From: Dermatemys mawii
Lineage: Eukaryota; Chordata; Testudines; Dermatemydidae
Direction: 5' to 3'
Assembly: GCA_007922305.1 (NCBI GenBank)
Contig: ML677358.1
Coordinates: forward strand, 14,290,131-14,354,130
DNA: 64,000 bases
In this document: positions 1 to 64,000 of the stretch, piece after piece
Layout of the letters: each line of letters starts with the position of its first letter
Numbering within the stretch: the first letter of the stretch is position 1
Translations under genes and position numbers: made by a program
The notes under the pieces: model-generated
Seen by the model: the letters and a program-made list of their open reading frames with translations, nothing else
Databases searched by the model: none
What the model was told of the DNA's origin: nothing

Positions 1-1230
1 GCCCCACAGAAGAGCCATCCTGGAAACGCCAGGATGGGCTGCCAGCCTATGCCAGCTGCTTGCTGACCTGTCCAGCTCCCTAGTAAAGCTACACTAGGTG
101 ATGGTCATGGTGGGTGTGAGGTCAGGAACTGGTTCTTTGCTTATACTGCACAGAGGGATTGTCTTCTGCTGTAGAAAAGAGAGCCTGAAATGTCCTCTCA
201 ACAACTTACAGGGTAAGTGACCAGGGAGGTCTCCACAGACCCCAGAGCCTTCACGCACAAGGCACGAGACTCACTGGGCTTTAATGCAGGCCATTTTCCT
301 TCAGTGACATAGCAAGATGCAAACCTAAGCTGCTCCAAAGACATCGGAAGATGTGATAGCATTAGTGCTGCTTATGGACAGGCAAGTTTATGCTGTGATG
401 TGATACCATCACTGCATTGCACTTGTGACCGAAATGGATAGGATGCTGCAGTGCTACAGCCTGCAGGACAGGGCTCAGGGGATCGGGTGTTTTCCACCCT
501 TCAGAGCATAGCTATCCACAGAGGGGAAGCAATGTGGGTGGGAAGGGGTTAAAGCCGCCCATCTCTTTCTAGGCTGAGGGTTGATGCAACCGCAAGGACA
601 TGAGAGATGATGCTGCAGACAGGCTGGCTCAGAAGGGAATTGCCACCACCCTCTCCTCCAGCCTACAAAGCAGAAACCACAGCAGCAAAGGCGGTCACCG
701 CAGCTGTTGCTTTTGGTCTCCCATGACAGAGAGGGGAAGTAGGAGGATGACCAAGTGTGGCTTGGCCCCAAGGACTGGGCGACCGGGAGAGACACGGTTC
801 CCTTTGTTCTGGAAGCCAAAGAAGAGCCAGTCTGCTGTGGCGGAGGGCGCTTTGTTTAGGAGGAATTGGAGAGTTTGGGGAAGACCAATGAATCCACAAG
901 CCGACCAGGGATAAAGGAATTTTGATACGGCTGTGGAAGGAAGGCTGCAGCTTAGCACTGTGTCGAGGCTTATTCAGGCAAAGCCCTGCGCGGAGACTGG
1001 TGCTTGGTGCCTGGGGCCAAGCTGGGGATGGAGACTCGTGCCCAACGATGATCCATTTGGGGTAGCAAAGCCCTAAAGTGCGGGTGCTAAAAGCAGACGT
1101 GGTGGGCAGGCTGTGAAAGGCTGGAGCACCTCTTCCTTGTCAGGACTCTCCTTTCCTGGAAGACGAAAAAGAGCCAAAGCCCCAGCCTCTGCAGGGAACC
1201 TGCTTCACTTGGAGATGCTCAGGTGGCTCG

Positions 1231-1270
1231 TTATTATTCATTAATTATTAATTATTATTATTATTATTAA
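1231..1270. repeat. (ATT)n microsatellite
   Basis: About 40 bp of imperfect ATT/TTA repeats. Confidence 0.9.
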
Positions 1271-1600
1271 AGTCCTGGGGGTGTTGAATGACATCCAGCC
1301 AGCCCCTGACAGAGGATGAGCCTTCCCCTGAGAAAGAGGGCCGTGGGGAAACAGTCTGAACAGGGACCACTCACTTCGAAGAAGTCAGGCCATAACTGTG
1401 CTGGAAGTGAAGCCAAACTGGGTGTGGAAATGAGTGGAACCGAGTTGGGTGTGCCTAGCAGCGGAGGTGAGTGTTACCATGGCACCCAATCAGCTTCATC
1501 CCTTAAAAGGAGGCTCTCTTAGAGCGAAAGAAGAACATTTCCGCACAAAGGTCACCGTTCTCGGCGCTCCTCTCCATGTTCTCCGGCACCCCCTCCCCTG

Positions 1601-1712
1601 TGGTGACCAGAGAGCAAGTGTGAAAAATCAGGACACTTTTTTGGGGAGAGAGGATGGGTATAGTTGTGTATATAAAACAAAGCCCCTAATATCAGGAGGT
1701 CTGGTCACCCTA
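1601..1712. mobile_element. Short TIR element (MITE), copy 1
   Basis: Ends in GGTGACCAG at 1602-1610 and CTGGTCACC at 1701-1709, a perfect 9-bp inverted repeat. The inside (GCAAGTGTGAAAAAT..., ATATCAGGA...) matches the element at 51654-51775, so both belong to one non-coding DNA-transposon family. Confidence 0.75.
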
Positions 1713-3474
1713 CCTCCCCGTCTGTCCAGTCCAGCTGCTCTTTACAGTCAGAACTCACCATGGGTGCAGCTCCACCATCAGTCGCAAAGGTGGAAGCTAT
1801 ATGTGCAGGCTGGACTCAAACTACAGCCTCCACTGGTGGAGTTACAATGGGGGCAGATTACAACGACAGAACTTGATAGCAGCGCCGCAGCCTTAATGGC
1901 TGATCCTGAAATTAAAATCAGGATCTGGGCAGCGCCCTGGGAATGTTCACCGCATCCAAAATACTGCTGATGCCCAGATGGCATGGTGATGACTAGGTGG
2001 ATGAGACACCTCATCAGAGCTGGCTTCCCAGTAGGTTCTAGAGGAGCGCAGTAAGCTGTGAAAGAGCCAACGCCCTCATTTAGACACAAATAGCTTTGGC
2101 ACTAAGCAAACACGGGAAGAAAAAAACGCTGTGGAAAAGCAATCTTAAAAGGCCGATCCTCTCCCCAACATGAGAGTGCCTGTTTAAGAGAAGATTCCGG
2201 GCCAGATTCTCAGCCGGCGTGACTCTGTGTCGCTCCCTTCTAAATCAGTTTAGATCCATTGAGTTTCATGGAGAGACACCAATTTCCACCAGCAGAGAAT
2301 CTGGCAGATAGGTCCCTAAAAAGGCACATTCAACGCCCGTTCCACACAATGAGCTCACGATGGGGTCAGTGGAATCGGCCTCCTGAAGCTTGTTACGTAC
2401 CCCGGCTGCTTGGATTTCTTCCCCTCAGGTCCAACGAGAAAATAGTTTCGCACTTTGCAAACATGGCTGTGTTTCAGCAGGTGGTCGTCCTGCTTTGACG
2501 GTGAGCTAAGCACTTGAAACCACGGACAAGGCAAAATACACCATTCAGAATTTACATTGAGAATACACTGGGTTGGGTTTTTTTTGTCCAAAACAAGCAT
2601 TTTTGTTTGTTTTTTTCTAAATACACGCACCGTCTATAAAGTTAAACGTCATGCAAATGAAGAAAATGCAGTTAGAAAGTCCCCGGGCAGCGCAAGGGCA
2701 CTGCGGTAACCTCACATCAAAGAGTAAAGAAGTTGCAGTTGGAAAAAAGAGAACAGGAAATGGAAGGGTTACCAAAAATAACCAGATCACGCCTCTCATA
2801 CCTCTACCAAAACTAGACGTCTTTCCAGCCCCTCCCGATGTCATGAGACTGACATAAGAGTGGCACCGGAAGAACCGGATGGTTGTTTATCGTTCATGAA
2901 CATGCACAGGATCCAAAATGACCCATGCCTGCTGCATTTCTGCCAGCTGGCTCAGACGTTCCTTGGAGATGACCATTCTCCCTGCAGAACCTGCAACTTC
3001 AATCCAGGAATGCCTCCCTGGCCAGTTGTCTCCATTCAAACGGGCACTTCTGACATTCCGACATTTCCATTGCAAATAGAAATGACCATGTTACCACAAG
3101 TCCCATGAGTGTTAAGGGCTCAGCATGGTTCCCAGGAAAACCAGCTATGGATCAGGGTTGTGTCACCCTGCCCTCTTGGAACCAGACCTGGGGTCATCTT
3201 CACTACAAACATTGCTTTGTTGCCAAGCCACTCCCACATGTAAACAAAACAAAAACAACCTCCCAAAATCCAGCAACTCCCAAAATATTCCCCACCCCCA
3301 AAAACGTTCAGTATTTCTAGTTATTACATAAAGATCCATTTCAGCAAATACTCAAAATCAATTTACGAAATACACAGTAGGTTTCTTTTTCCTATAAAAA
3401 GGCATGCGCTCAAAGTAGAAGAGATAGCTAAAGGCTTGTTTGTTTCTTCAAAGCATAATCGGATTCCTCAAAGT

Positions 3475-3480
3475 TTTATT
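3475..3480 (-). terminator. Candidate poly(A) signal, distal
   Basis: AATAAA on the minus strand, about 2.8 kb after the stop codon. A GT-rich stretch is present on the minus strand further downstream (about 3270-3310), rather distant for a standard downstream element. Confidence 0.45.
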
Positions 3481-3528
3481 ACTAAAGTTTACATTCGCCA
3501 TCTTTGCTGGAAGGTGTCGTGTGGTTGG

Positions 3529-3534
3529 TTTATT
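3529..3534 (-). terminator. Candidate poly(A) signal, proximal
   Basis: AATAAA on the minus strand, 54 bp before the distal hexamer in transcript direction. Either or both may be used. Confidence 0.4.
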
Positions 3535-6290
3535 TTTCTCTCTCAAATGAACAGCCGGCTCTATTTCCTTAAGCACCAGTGTTGTCAATACTGTGAATTT
3601 CCTGCAGCTGATTAATGGGGAAGGGTTTTGGTTCCTGGTTTTGAGTGGCCTTTAAAAATGAAGAGAAAATTGAGTCTTGGAGGGCAGATTGAAAGGAATG
3701 TCGGGGGCAAAGGGGTAGATTCAACACTAGATGTTTGGAGCTGGTCTCTTAAATTGGCCGAGGGTAAAGAAGACCACCTGCAAAGTGTTGGATGATTGTG
3801 AAACAGTTCCTATCACTGAGTCAGGAATGGATAAATAATGCTTGTGGAAGAAGAGCCAGCTACCACACCCAACCTATACCCATGGCTACGACTGCCCTCT
3901 GCACAGAGAGCTGATCTCTCAACTTTAGTTGTACTTGGATACCTTCTCGTGCCGATAAAGAACTTGAAATTGTTTTCTTAATCTCTCACTCTCTTTTCCC
4001 AGCATCTCTAAGCCCTGCTCCAAAGGGAGAAGGGATAAAGAAAGGAAAATGTTTCACATGTGACCAGAATGGTCAAAATTAGCGTGAGAACTCACTGGGC
4101 CATGCATACAACCCTGCCCAGCCCAGTGAATTCGCACACCAATTGCCCGCCCAGCCGTTTCTAGGAAGAGAAACAAAGGATATATTTTACTCACCTGTCA
4201 CAATAAAACCCTACTCGCCCTAGAGTAGCAGGTGAGTAGGATATTGAAAGAGTTTAAGCAGATGTCCTTCAGTTGCTGCTGCAAAGAAGAACGGGGAGGG
4301 CAAGAGTGATAGCCCTGAGGGGGAGTGGGGTGGGGAACATGCCAAGGTCAGGAGGAATCAGACGTAGACACCAATAAGGCAAAACCCATTGGTGCTGAGA
4401 GGAGGTGGCCCCAGACCTTGGTCAGCCCAAAGTAGCTTGAAACTCCCCTCACGCTCCACCCTTTTGCCTTGGTCCCTGGAGACTCCCAAGCAGAAGTGAC
4501 GATGGAGGTGGAGTAGGAGTCCTGTCCCGTCCTATGAGAAATGCACTGAGCCGTGAGGGAGGATGCGTGGGGATCTGTGCGTTCCAGAGAGGCGGCGGGT
4601 GGAGGCCTTCGTCTCAGACACGTTCAGTGTGTTGGCCACTTTTTGTCTGGCCGCAGATGGATTCATGCAGAAGCAGTGGGACCCGCGCACGGGCCCCGAC
4701 AGCGCTTGCTGTGCCCAAAGGTGATGAGTATGGGGGGAGAGAGAGAGAGGGAGAGAGAAGTCAATTCAAAGCTCCATGGGGCCTGGTTGTCCTTTGTTTG
4801 TTTTTGGTGAGGAGCCTGGTGGGCAGGAGGAATTCCAGCAAGAGCCAAGCCGTAGACCCAGCAGCCAAGTTCCGTAGGTGAAGGATGGGGGTGGGTATTC
4901 CCTTCGCAGTGAGGCAGTGACAAACCTGGCCCGAGCGGCCAACGCTTCAGCTGGAAAACACAAGTCGGGGGGGAAGACTTTTCATTCCGTTTGTCCTTCT
5001 GAAGGACCTCATGGGCACGTGGTGTCTTGTGTCTGCCTCTGTCCCGCCCTTCCACAGGAGCTAACCAGCACACATTCACTCAGACTCGCCCCCGATCACT
5101 CATCTCACCATAGGCAGGAACCTGTGTTTGATTTTTCCTGCAGCTATACACTGGGCCACATTGACTTCGATTTGGCTGGCTGAGAATCCAGCCCATGCAC
5201 ATGATCTGGAGGGGATGCAGTGCTCACACCTCCCCGCAGAGAGAGGACATGAGACACGTGACTGCAGTGGGAGTTTGCAGGGGCCGGACACCGTCAGGAT
5301 CACATCCTAAGGCTTGTGACTGAGTCATGCAGAGCATCCAGACAGAATTTCATCCCACTTCCTAGCTGGATTTTCCTGCCCCTTCCCTCCCTCCCCACAG
5401 ATGCCCCCTGTTCCAATGCAGAATGGATCTAGCAGGCAGAAGCCACAAGCTGGATGTGGGGAAAAAAGCTTAGCAGGTTGGAGGGGAAAAAAATTATGAG
5501 ACATTTAACAAGTATGCAGGGCTGGGTCAGATAACGCTTCCAAACCTGCAGTCACAGGGAGACCCTGGGTCATGCTACAGTGCAGTCAGAGCTGGACTGT
5601 GAGCTGCAGGGGGTGGCGTGTGAGCTGCATGGTGCTGCCAGAGCTCTAGGCTCAGAACCAGAGTTCCCTGGGCAGTCAGGAAGTCTCCTCCCCACCCCCA
5701 TCACAGCTCAGTCCAGGGCAGAGGCAAGTTCTCCGCAGCTCTCTTGATCAACAGGGGGCTGTCAGCTTTTCCCCTAACTCCCACCACGGGCACACGCTGC
5801 AGTTCTGGACCTATTCCTCTTCCCCTTCCCACCCCACTCCATCGGCATGGCACAGGAGTTTGGGGCAAATCACAGACTGTACCTTGGACCGGGCTGGGGA
5901 ACCCGACTGAATGGCTCAGCACGGGGGTGGGGGGCAAATTTGCCTGAATTAGCCCCGACACTATCTAGGATAAAATTACACTGGTGTCAGTCCCAGTGCT
6001 TCAAGGTACGAGCAGAATCCCAGCTGGCCCCAGGACAAAAGTGAACTTCCCTCCCCAAGGCAGAGCTCTGCACAGTTAGGTGCATTCTGGGAAGCCTGTT
6101 AAGCTTCTCAAAAGCATCAGGCATCAGCCACTGTTAGAGACAAGGACCCAGATGGACTCTTGGACCATTCAGCTCCCTTAGTGGGCCCTTTATCCCTTCA
6201 CCCCCACTCTCCTCTGCCACCCTAATCTCCCTGCCTGACGAACAGGCACCGATGGCTGGTGGAAAGGGCCAGCCAGGGTTTCTCATTGGC

Positions 6291-58815
<52,525 letters not shown>

Positions 58816-58951
58816 TCAAAAGAAAAAGCAGGAGCATCACACGGCACCTGCCAGTATTGGAGACTTGAAACACATGTATGAACTCTGGACACGGAGGAGA
58901 TTCCTGGAGGGACAGACTCAATAGGGGTAATTAGCATGATTGCAAAGATAG

Positions 58952-59056
58952 GGATTATCCTGTCCAAATTGGGCTATATGGACAGGATAATCATGGCTGG
59001 GCTAGATGGACATATGGACAGGATAATCATGGGCTAGGTGTACAGGATAATCATGG
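58952..59056. repeat. Inverted plus direct repeat cluster
   Basis: ATTATCCTGTCC at 58954-58965 is the perfect reverse complement of GGACAGGATAAT at 58980-58991 (12-bp stem, 14-nt loop). ACAGGATAATCATGG then recurs in direct orientation near 59018 and 59042. Confidence 0.8.
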
Positions 59057-59945
59057 CTGAATCCCCACTCTGTCACTCTGAGTGCAGAAGGTGGGGGCCT
59101 GTAAGAATTCTAAAAATTAATACTGGCCACTCCAGGCTTGTATTAAACTCCCAAGGATACAGCTTTTCTCTGACCATGGCTTGGTAAATGCTGCCACCAC
59201 CCAAATGAAAAAAAAAAACAAAAAAAACCTTGGGCTCAGGAAGGAACACTTAGGAATTCCTCCATGTGGGGTGCCCTCAAGCACTTTCACCCTTCCCCCC
59301 CTCCACCAGGGAAGAGCTCAGAAGGAAAACAAAGGAAATTAGCTGTGCTACCAGCTAATAAAACAGCATGTGCACAAACCTCCAAAAATCCAATCCTGTT
59401 CTTAAAAAAGGAAATTTTATTAAAAACAAAAAGAAAGAAAATACATCTGGAATTTAGGCTTTTGCTAGATTTTAAAAGAGCAATTCCAAAAATAAAGCAC
59501 CCAAAATAGCTTTCTTGGGGGTTCAGCTTAAAAGGCTTCAAACAAACAAAAGCATCTGGGGTTAACACAGAGGGGATCCACAAGCCAAAATAAATAAACC
59601 TGATGGTGTCTAACTAAACATTTCCTATCCAAATAATTCCTTCTAGGTATGGAAGATGAATGTTCATACCTGGTTCAAGCCATACACAGCATTGCTGCTC
59701 TGTCCCTGCAGCCCAGAGAACAACAGACAAAGGGAAAGTTTCTTTCCCAATTTTAAACTTCTAGCCTTCCCATTGGCTCTTTTGGTCAGGTGCCCACTCC
59801 TTCTCTTTTACCTGTGGGCTTGTTAACCCTTTATAGGTAAAGCAAGCATAGAACAGACACCAAGAGGGATTTTACAGCTAATTGGCTGTCTGGGTATCCA
59901 TCAAAGGGAGCTACTCCCACATCCTCATGTATCACAGGCTCTGAG
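59054..59945. repeat. Long interspersed repeat, possibly LTR-like
   Basis: Starts ctgaatccccactctgtcac and includes ggttaacacagaggggatcc and aaaataaataaacctgatgg, phrases I remember from a repeated turtle sequence of LTR type. No coding frame, primer-binding site or terminal TG/CA pair could be fixed, so borders and class are tentative. Confidence 0.35.
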
Positions 59946-60404
59946 ACAAGCAAGTCAGTATTAGTAGTTTATCTCCCGTCTTTTACCTGCTTTGCTGGAA
60001 AGCTCAAAACCAAGCACATTCACTTGGCTTTTTTCACATTTTCTTCTCTCCCAAGCAGGCCAGTCTTTGATTGGTGGAAATCACCTTCTGTCTTATCAAA
60101 CATCTCACACTACAGATTGCAACCTTTGTCCATAATATCGACTTAGGAATGGGTAGCAAAAATGAAAATGGCTTTTATTCACAAACTAATTGTGGCTGCT
60201 TTTGGTCTTTTGATTGTGCTTTCTGCTGTAAAATAACTGTAATAATACACATAGGCCGATGCAAACATGGTATCAAAAACCCAGATCAGCACCAGGGAAT
60301 TTATGGCACAAGAAGCCCCTTCCACTAGCAAACACTCAGAATCCACTCCTGGAGAAGCATCTATTCCAAGCAGCAGCTCACAGGGTATTTTAAGATGATG
60401 GATG

Positions 60405-60735
60405 AATGAGTATATGTGTCTTGGGATCACTCTGTGAATGAGTGTGTGTCTTGGAATCACACGTGCATCTCAGGGCCAGGTGGAGGAATCTACGTACGGC
60501 ATTTTGGGAGCACATGGGCAGGTTGGTGTGTGTGTCTCAGGAACACTTGGGCACATGTGAGTGCCTCAGCTTGGTGAATGCATGGCTGGGGTGAATTGTG
60601 GGTCAAAGATCTTCAGATCACAAGCGAGTGACTGAAAGTGTGTGTTTCTTGGGAGCACACAGGTGACTAGTGAGCACATGTATCTCAGGATCATGTATGT
60701 GTGTTTTGGGGGATCATACGAGTGGGTGACTAAGC
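60405..60735. repeat. Degenerate ~30-bp minisatellite
   Basis: Repeated variants of a gagtgtgtgtcttgggatcac-like unit, best seen in the neighbouring units at 60406-60437 and 60438-60467, then increasingly diverged (ttgggagcacac, caggatcatg, gggggatcatac). Confidence 0.6.
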
Positions 60736-63473
60736 AGATATCAGGTAGTTCAACCCTAGGTGCCTTCCATCACACTTGGTCTGACCTGCAGCATCCTCTA
60801 CCATTACCACTCTGGATCTCTCCAGAGCGGAGGCTGCAGAGTATGTTGAGTGGTGCCAGGCTGCGTGGTACTTTTATGATGTGTATCGATGTCCACTTGG
60901 CAACAGAATGAAACCTGCCAATTCCATTGCACTTGTGGTCCAAGTGGATTCTGAAGCCAGATCTTAGCTAGGAGCTGTAACAACTCGTACTCTCTGTGGA
61001 GCGGCACACAGGGGACCTGCCACACATATTCACCGGTGGGTTACAAAACGTTAATGCACTAATTCCCAGCATCACTGAGGCCCGTGTTCAAAGAGCTTTC
61101 ACAAGGCACTGACCCCACTGTCCCCCGAGGCACTGAGCAAAGCAATATTGGAAACCGAAGTCCACCAGGAAACTAAAACAGCATCTCTCTGAATCATTCC
61201 CTGAGCGGCATCCCCTCCGTGTGGGATACAACGACCAGCATCCTCCCTACCAGCTCAGTCCTGGGGCTCTGCACCAGATTCCATGGTGTGGGTTTGGAAC
61301 ACGGACCCAGCTGAGACCAACAAACTCATTGCACTTTAGGAACTCACTCCGGATTTGAGCTCCTGTTTCCGAGCTGCAAGGCAAGGCACACACCCCACAC
61401 ACACCAGGCCTGCTAAACAGCATCTAGGACTCTGCATACAGTGATCTTTCTGCCAGATCTATTCAAATCAGTCAAACAATCAAAAGCAATTTCCCCCCTT
61501 GCCCCTCCTTCCTTCCCTCCACTCCCCATCCCCTCATATAAATGGGAAAGGAATAAAATCAGGAAACAGGCTCTCTGCTGAGCAATGAGGAACAATTGAT
61601 TTTCCCGGTGGGGGCGGCAGGAGAGAGGCAATTTGGGTTTGAATATGAATCTTTAGTGAAACGGGGAAGCCACGGGGTGCGAGAACCTGCAGTAAAGAAC
61701 TAATTGAAATCCCACTGGCGAAGCCAACCTACTCGCCCGGAGCCCCTGCTGGAAAGCACTGCTGAGGGTCACGTGGCTGCAGCCAGCGGGGCTAGCCACA
61801 GGAGACTCTTCTGGAGGGATCTGAAAGATGAGAAAGCCAAACGGGAACTTTCTCTGCCTCTCTATCCTGTGGAAGCCTGATATTTATTCTTGGCCTCTGT
61901 AAGGTCTAAACTATTCATATCCCCGGAGCCTGCAGGGCAAGGGGTTTAACTGGAAGGTGGGGGGCAGAGGAGAGAGTGGGAGAGTAGCAAGCGCTGCATT
62001 TCGTTCCTGTTTCTCAACTGACGGGCTGCCCGTCCATTCTGGGCCCTCGAGGCTCCGCGTGCGTGTTCGTCTTCATCACGCCTGCTCTCCTGGAAGTGGG
62101 GGATTTGGGCCCCGTCCGCTGAGTCTATCTCCACATCAGAACCCCATGCGCTGGTACCTGGGTGGAAGGGAATCCGTGCTCCCATTCCTGGGAAAACCTC
62201 CATAGCTTGCACACAGCTAGTCTACATAACCATCCATCTGTCACTGTCACCCACATCCTCCCTCCTCCACTGATGCTCTTTGGTAGCTACACCTGCGGAA
62301 CACGTCTTACCTTAATTTAGACTGTGAACATTTTGGGGCGGGGGTTGTCTCTTCCTAGGAGTTTGCCCAGCACCCAACCCAATGGGGCTTTTTTGGATGA
62401 GGGGTGCTAGTGCCACACAAATAGGACTAAGGGTGCCATTCACTGCTGCCGACGCTTGTGATTTTATTGGGAATCTTAGATTTGGGGGGGTTCTGAAAGC
62501 CCTGATGTCTGGATTTGGGCTCATTCTTGGAAATCTCAGCTTTCCTTTGAACTCAATAAGGAAGTGTCCAGCTCTTGTGGAGAAAAGCCTGAAAACGTGG
62601 CCTGAGTGCTACATAAAGGCTCGGACACCAGAAGGCGAAGGCCCAAGATTGCTTGGGTTTTTTTCAGTCTCCTGCTTGTTGATGTCCAGTGATTTTTGGC
62701 CCAACTAATTGGGGTTGGTGCTAGTGAGAGTGCCCTCAACTTCCACTGCTATCAGTTCTAGCTAAGCGCATTGAGATCATGGCCTGATATCTGCATATGG
62801 ACAGAAAGCCCATGCTCTGAAATCTATGGGAGATAGAGTTCACACACCCATGGGGGATCTCTGACTGCACCTCTTCTATATCCTGGGAGCAGCCAGAGAT
62901 CCCCCATGGTTCCTGAGCAGCTCAGCAGGAAGCTGCCAATACATCATGGCCTAGATTGCTATAAATCCTGTAACTTTCCCCTGTCTGTATAAATAAAGAA
63001 ATTAATTCATTGCAATTCAAATAAACAATCCAGAAAGAGGAAGCGTCAGGAAGCCCCAGAAGACCACTATGCAGGAAGCTGGAAATGTATCCGTCGGGTT
63101 CACTGGGGCAGGAACATTCCTCCTACACATGTTCTAACACCCTTGATTGTTCAGCTGTCCCTTGCCTTTGTACTAGATCACAGAAATACCACGTGATGAA
63201 TTAAGAAGAGGCCAGAGAGGGCAGCAGGAGGAACAGGGCACTGGCCTTTCATCACAAGGACAATGAGTTTCAATTTGGCTTAAATAATACGTGAAATGAG
63301 TCTGCAGGACTCAGCTGAGTCCTTAGCGAATCTTTATCAATGTCAGAAAACTGCCACGTTACAGAGAGTCTCTCTGCTTAGGAGAATCTGGGACTGACGC
63401 AGGAAGGGAGGAATTGCTAAACCAGATCAGAGCTGAGGCAGAGATGCCAGTAGAGATGCCTCAGGAGACAACT

Positions 63474-64000
63474 TAAGAACCCTGGCCATGAGTTCCACAG
63501 TCTACATATACATTTTGTGCAAAATATTTCCTTTGATTAGTTTTGAATTTCTCATCTTTTAACTTCATTGAATGGCCCCTTATTCCTGTGGTATGAGTCA
63601 GGGCGAACAGAAGTTTCTGATCTACCATGGCTGGACCATTCGTTATTAGATATACTTTTATCACATCCCCTTTTATTCATCTCCTTTGTAAGATAAACAA
63701 TCCCAATCTTTTCAATCTCTCTTTCTCGGAGAGTTTTCTCGGCCTTGATCATTCTTGTCTTCCCTTTTCTGAAGCCCCTTAGTTATGCAATATGCTTTTT
63801 GAGATGGTGTGACCAGGACTGCTTCTCAAAAGAGGACAGATCATTGTTTTCTATAAGGGCATTATATTTATTCTTTGTATTAATCTCCCTCCCAGCCCTT
63901 ATGCAGCCTAATGCCTTGTTTGCTTTCTGACCGTAGCTGCATGCTGAGAAACTGTCTGTCTGCAGTGATGCCCAGGTCCCTTTCATGTAGTGATACGGTC
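63474..64000. mobile_element. LINE-like repeat at the right edge (partial)
   Basis: Contains ttccacagtctacatataca, tttgattagttttgaatttc, ttcattgaatggccccttat, tgggattgttt on the reverse strand, and ttttctgaagccccttagtt. It has the layout of the family at 57183-57650, further along the element, and continues past the window edge. Confidence 0.5.

Larger units (their letters stand above)
1..3454. other. Region downstream of CAMK2A, no gene seen
   Basis: No exon or convincing reading frame on either strand. It holds an (ATT)n microsatellite, one small TIR element and a repeat-like fragment near 2190-2260. In human the next gene on this side is SLC6A7 in tail-to-tail orientation, but no sequence here can be tied to it. 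Confidence 0.5.
3455..6290 (-). other. CAMK2A: Probable CAMK2A 3' UTR
   Basis: The sequence between the stop codon and the only AATAAA hexamers on the minus strand in this part of the window (3529-3534 and 3475-3480). The implied length of about 2.8 kb is close to the roughly 3 kb UTR of mammalian CAMK2A, which is known for dendritic targeting and cytoplasmic polyadenylation control. UUUUAU motifs (cytoplasmic-polyadenylation-element type) occur at 5970-5975 and 4203-4208. A short degenerate repeat-like stretch is seen near 5130-5200. The left border is an estimate; a further UUUUAU at 3394-3399 and T-rich minus-strand sequence at 2560-3450 leave a longer UTR possible. Confidence 0.55.

Noticed and set aside
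1..3454. 3' end of the neighbouring gene SLC6A7, expected from human gene order
   Set aside because: No coding sequence or paired plus-strand poly(A) context can be tied to it; only synteny memory suggests it.
61945..62212. Minus-strand frame beginning MQAMEVFPGMG as possible first exon of CAMK2A
   Set aside because: It does not encode the CaMKII N-terminus (MATITCTRF...) and has no donor in the phase required by exon 2.

Overview
The window is vertebrate genomic DNA. It holds one large protein-coding gene on the minus strand, CAMK2A (calcium/calmodulin-dependent protein kinase II alpha). It carries the repeats of a non-avian sauropsid: CR1 LINE tails, MIR-type SINEs and many short terminal-inverted-repeat (TIR) elements. 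Several repeats look like ones I remember from turtle genomes, so turtle is my best guess; this is memory, not a search. There is no bacterial operon structure, CRISPR array, rRNA or tRNA.

Layout, read in transcript order from right to left. Positions 64000-58772 are the 3' part of intron 1; the first coding exon (start codon to the start of the glycine loop) lies beyond the right edge. Seventeen coding exons follow from 58771 down to the stop codon at 6291-6293. All have AG/GT boundaries and compatible phases. Together they supply 1408 coding bases. With the expected 62 bases of the missing first exon this gives 1470 bases, that is 489 residues plus a stop, the size of the alpha-B isoform; skipping the 33-bp exon at 11604-11636 gives the 478-residue alpha form. 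Exons at 58771-25695 encode the kinase domain, 23652-21289 the autoinhibitory/calmodulin-binding segment, 17155-10527 the variable linker with the optional nuclear-localisation exon, and 8675-6291 the hub (association) domain. A 3' UTR probably runs from 6290 to about 3455, followed by apparently gene-free DNA.

A second product is nested in the gene. Just upstream of the linker exon at 17115-17155 an in-frame ATG at 17228 opens a reading frame for a hydrophobic N-terminus that runs through the splice acceptor into the linker exon. This is the layout of alpha-KAP, the kinase-less, membrane-anchored CaMKII hub protein made in muscle from an internal promoter. A perfect MEF2 consensus and two CAGCTG E-boxes lie 290-510 bp upstream, which fits a muscle promoter.

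The most unusual structural point is a 436-bp hAT-like element (27843-28278) with an intact 8-bp target duplication, inserted next to the splice acceptor of the activation-segment exon (27746-27829). It has replaced the normal branch point/polypyrimidine region with transposon DNA and put a strong G-quadruplex motif in the pre-mRNA just upstream. Other repeats include a second hAT-type MITE with a perfect 8-bp duplication (48569-48867), two copies of one small TIR family (1601-1712 and 51654-51775), a 44-bp minisatellite and several microsatellites.
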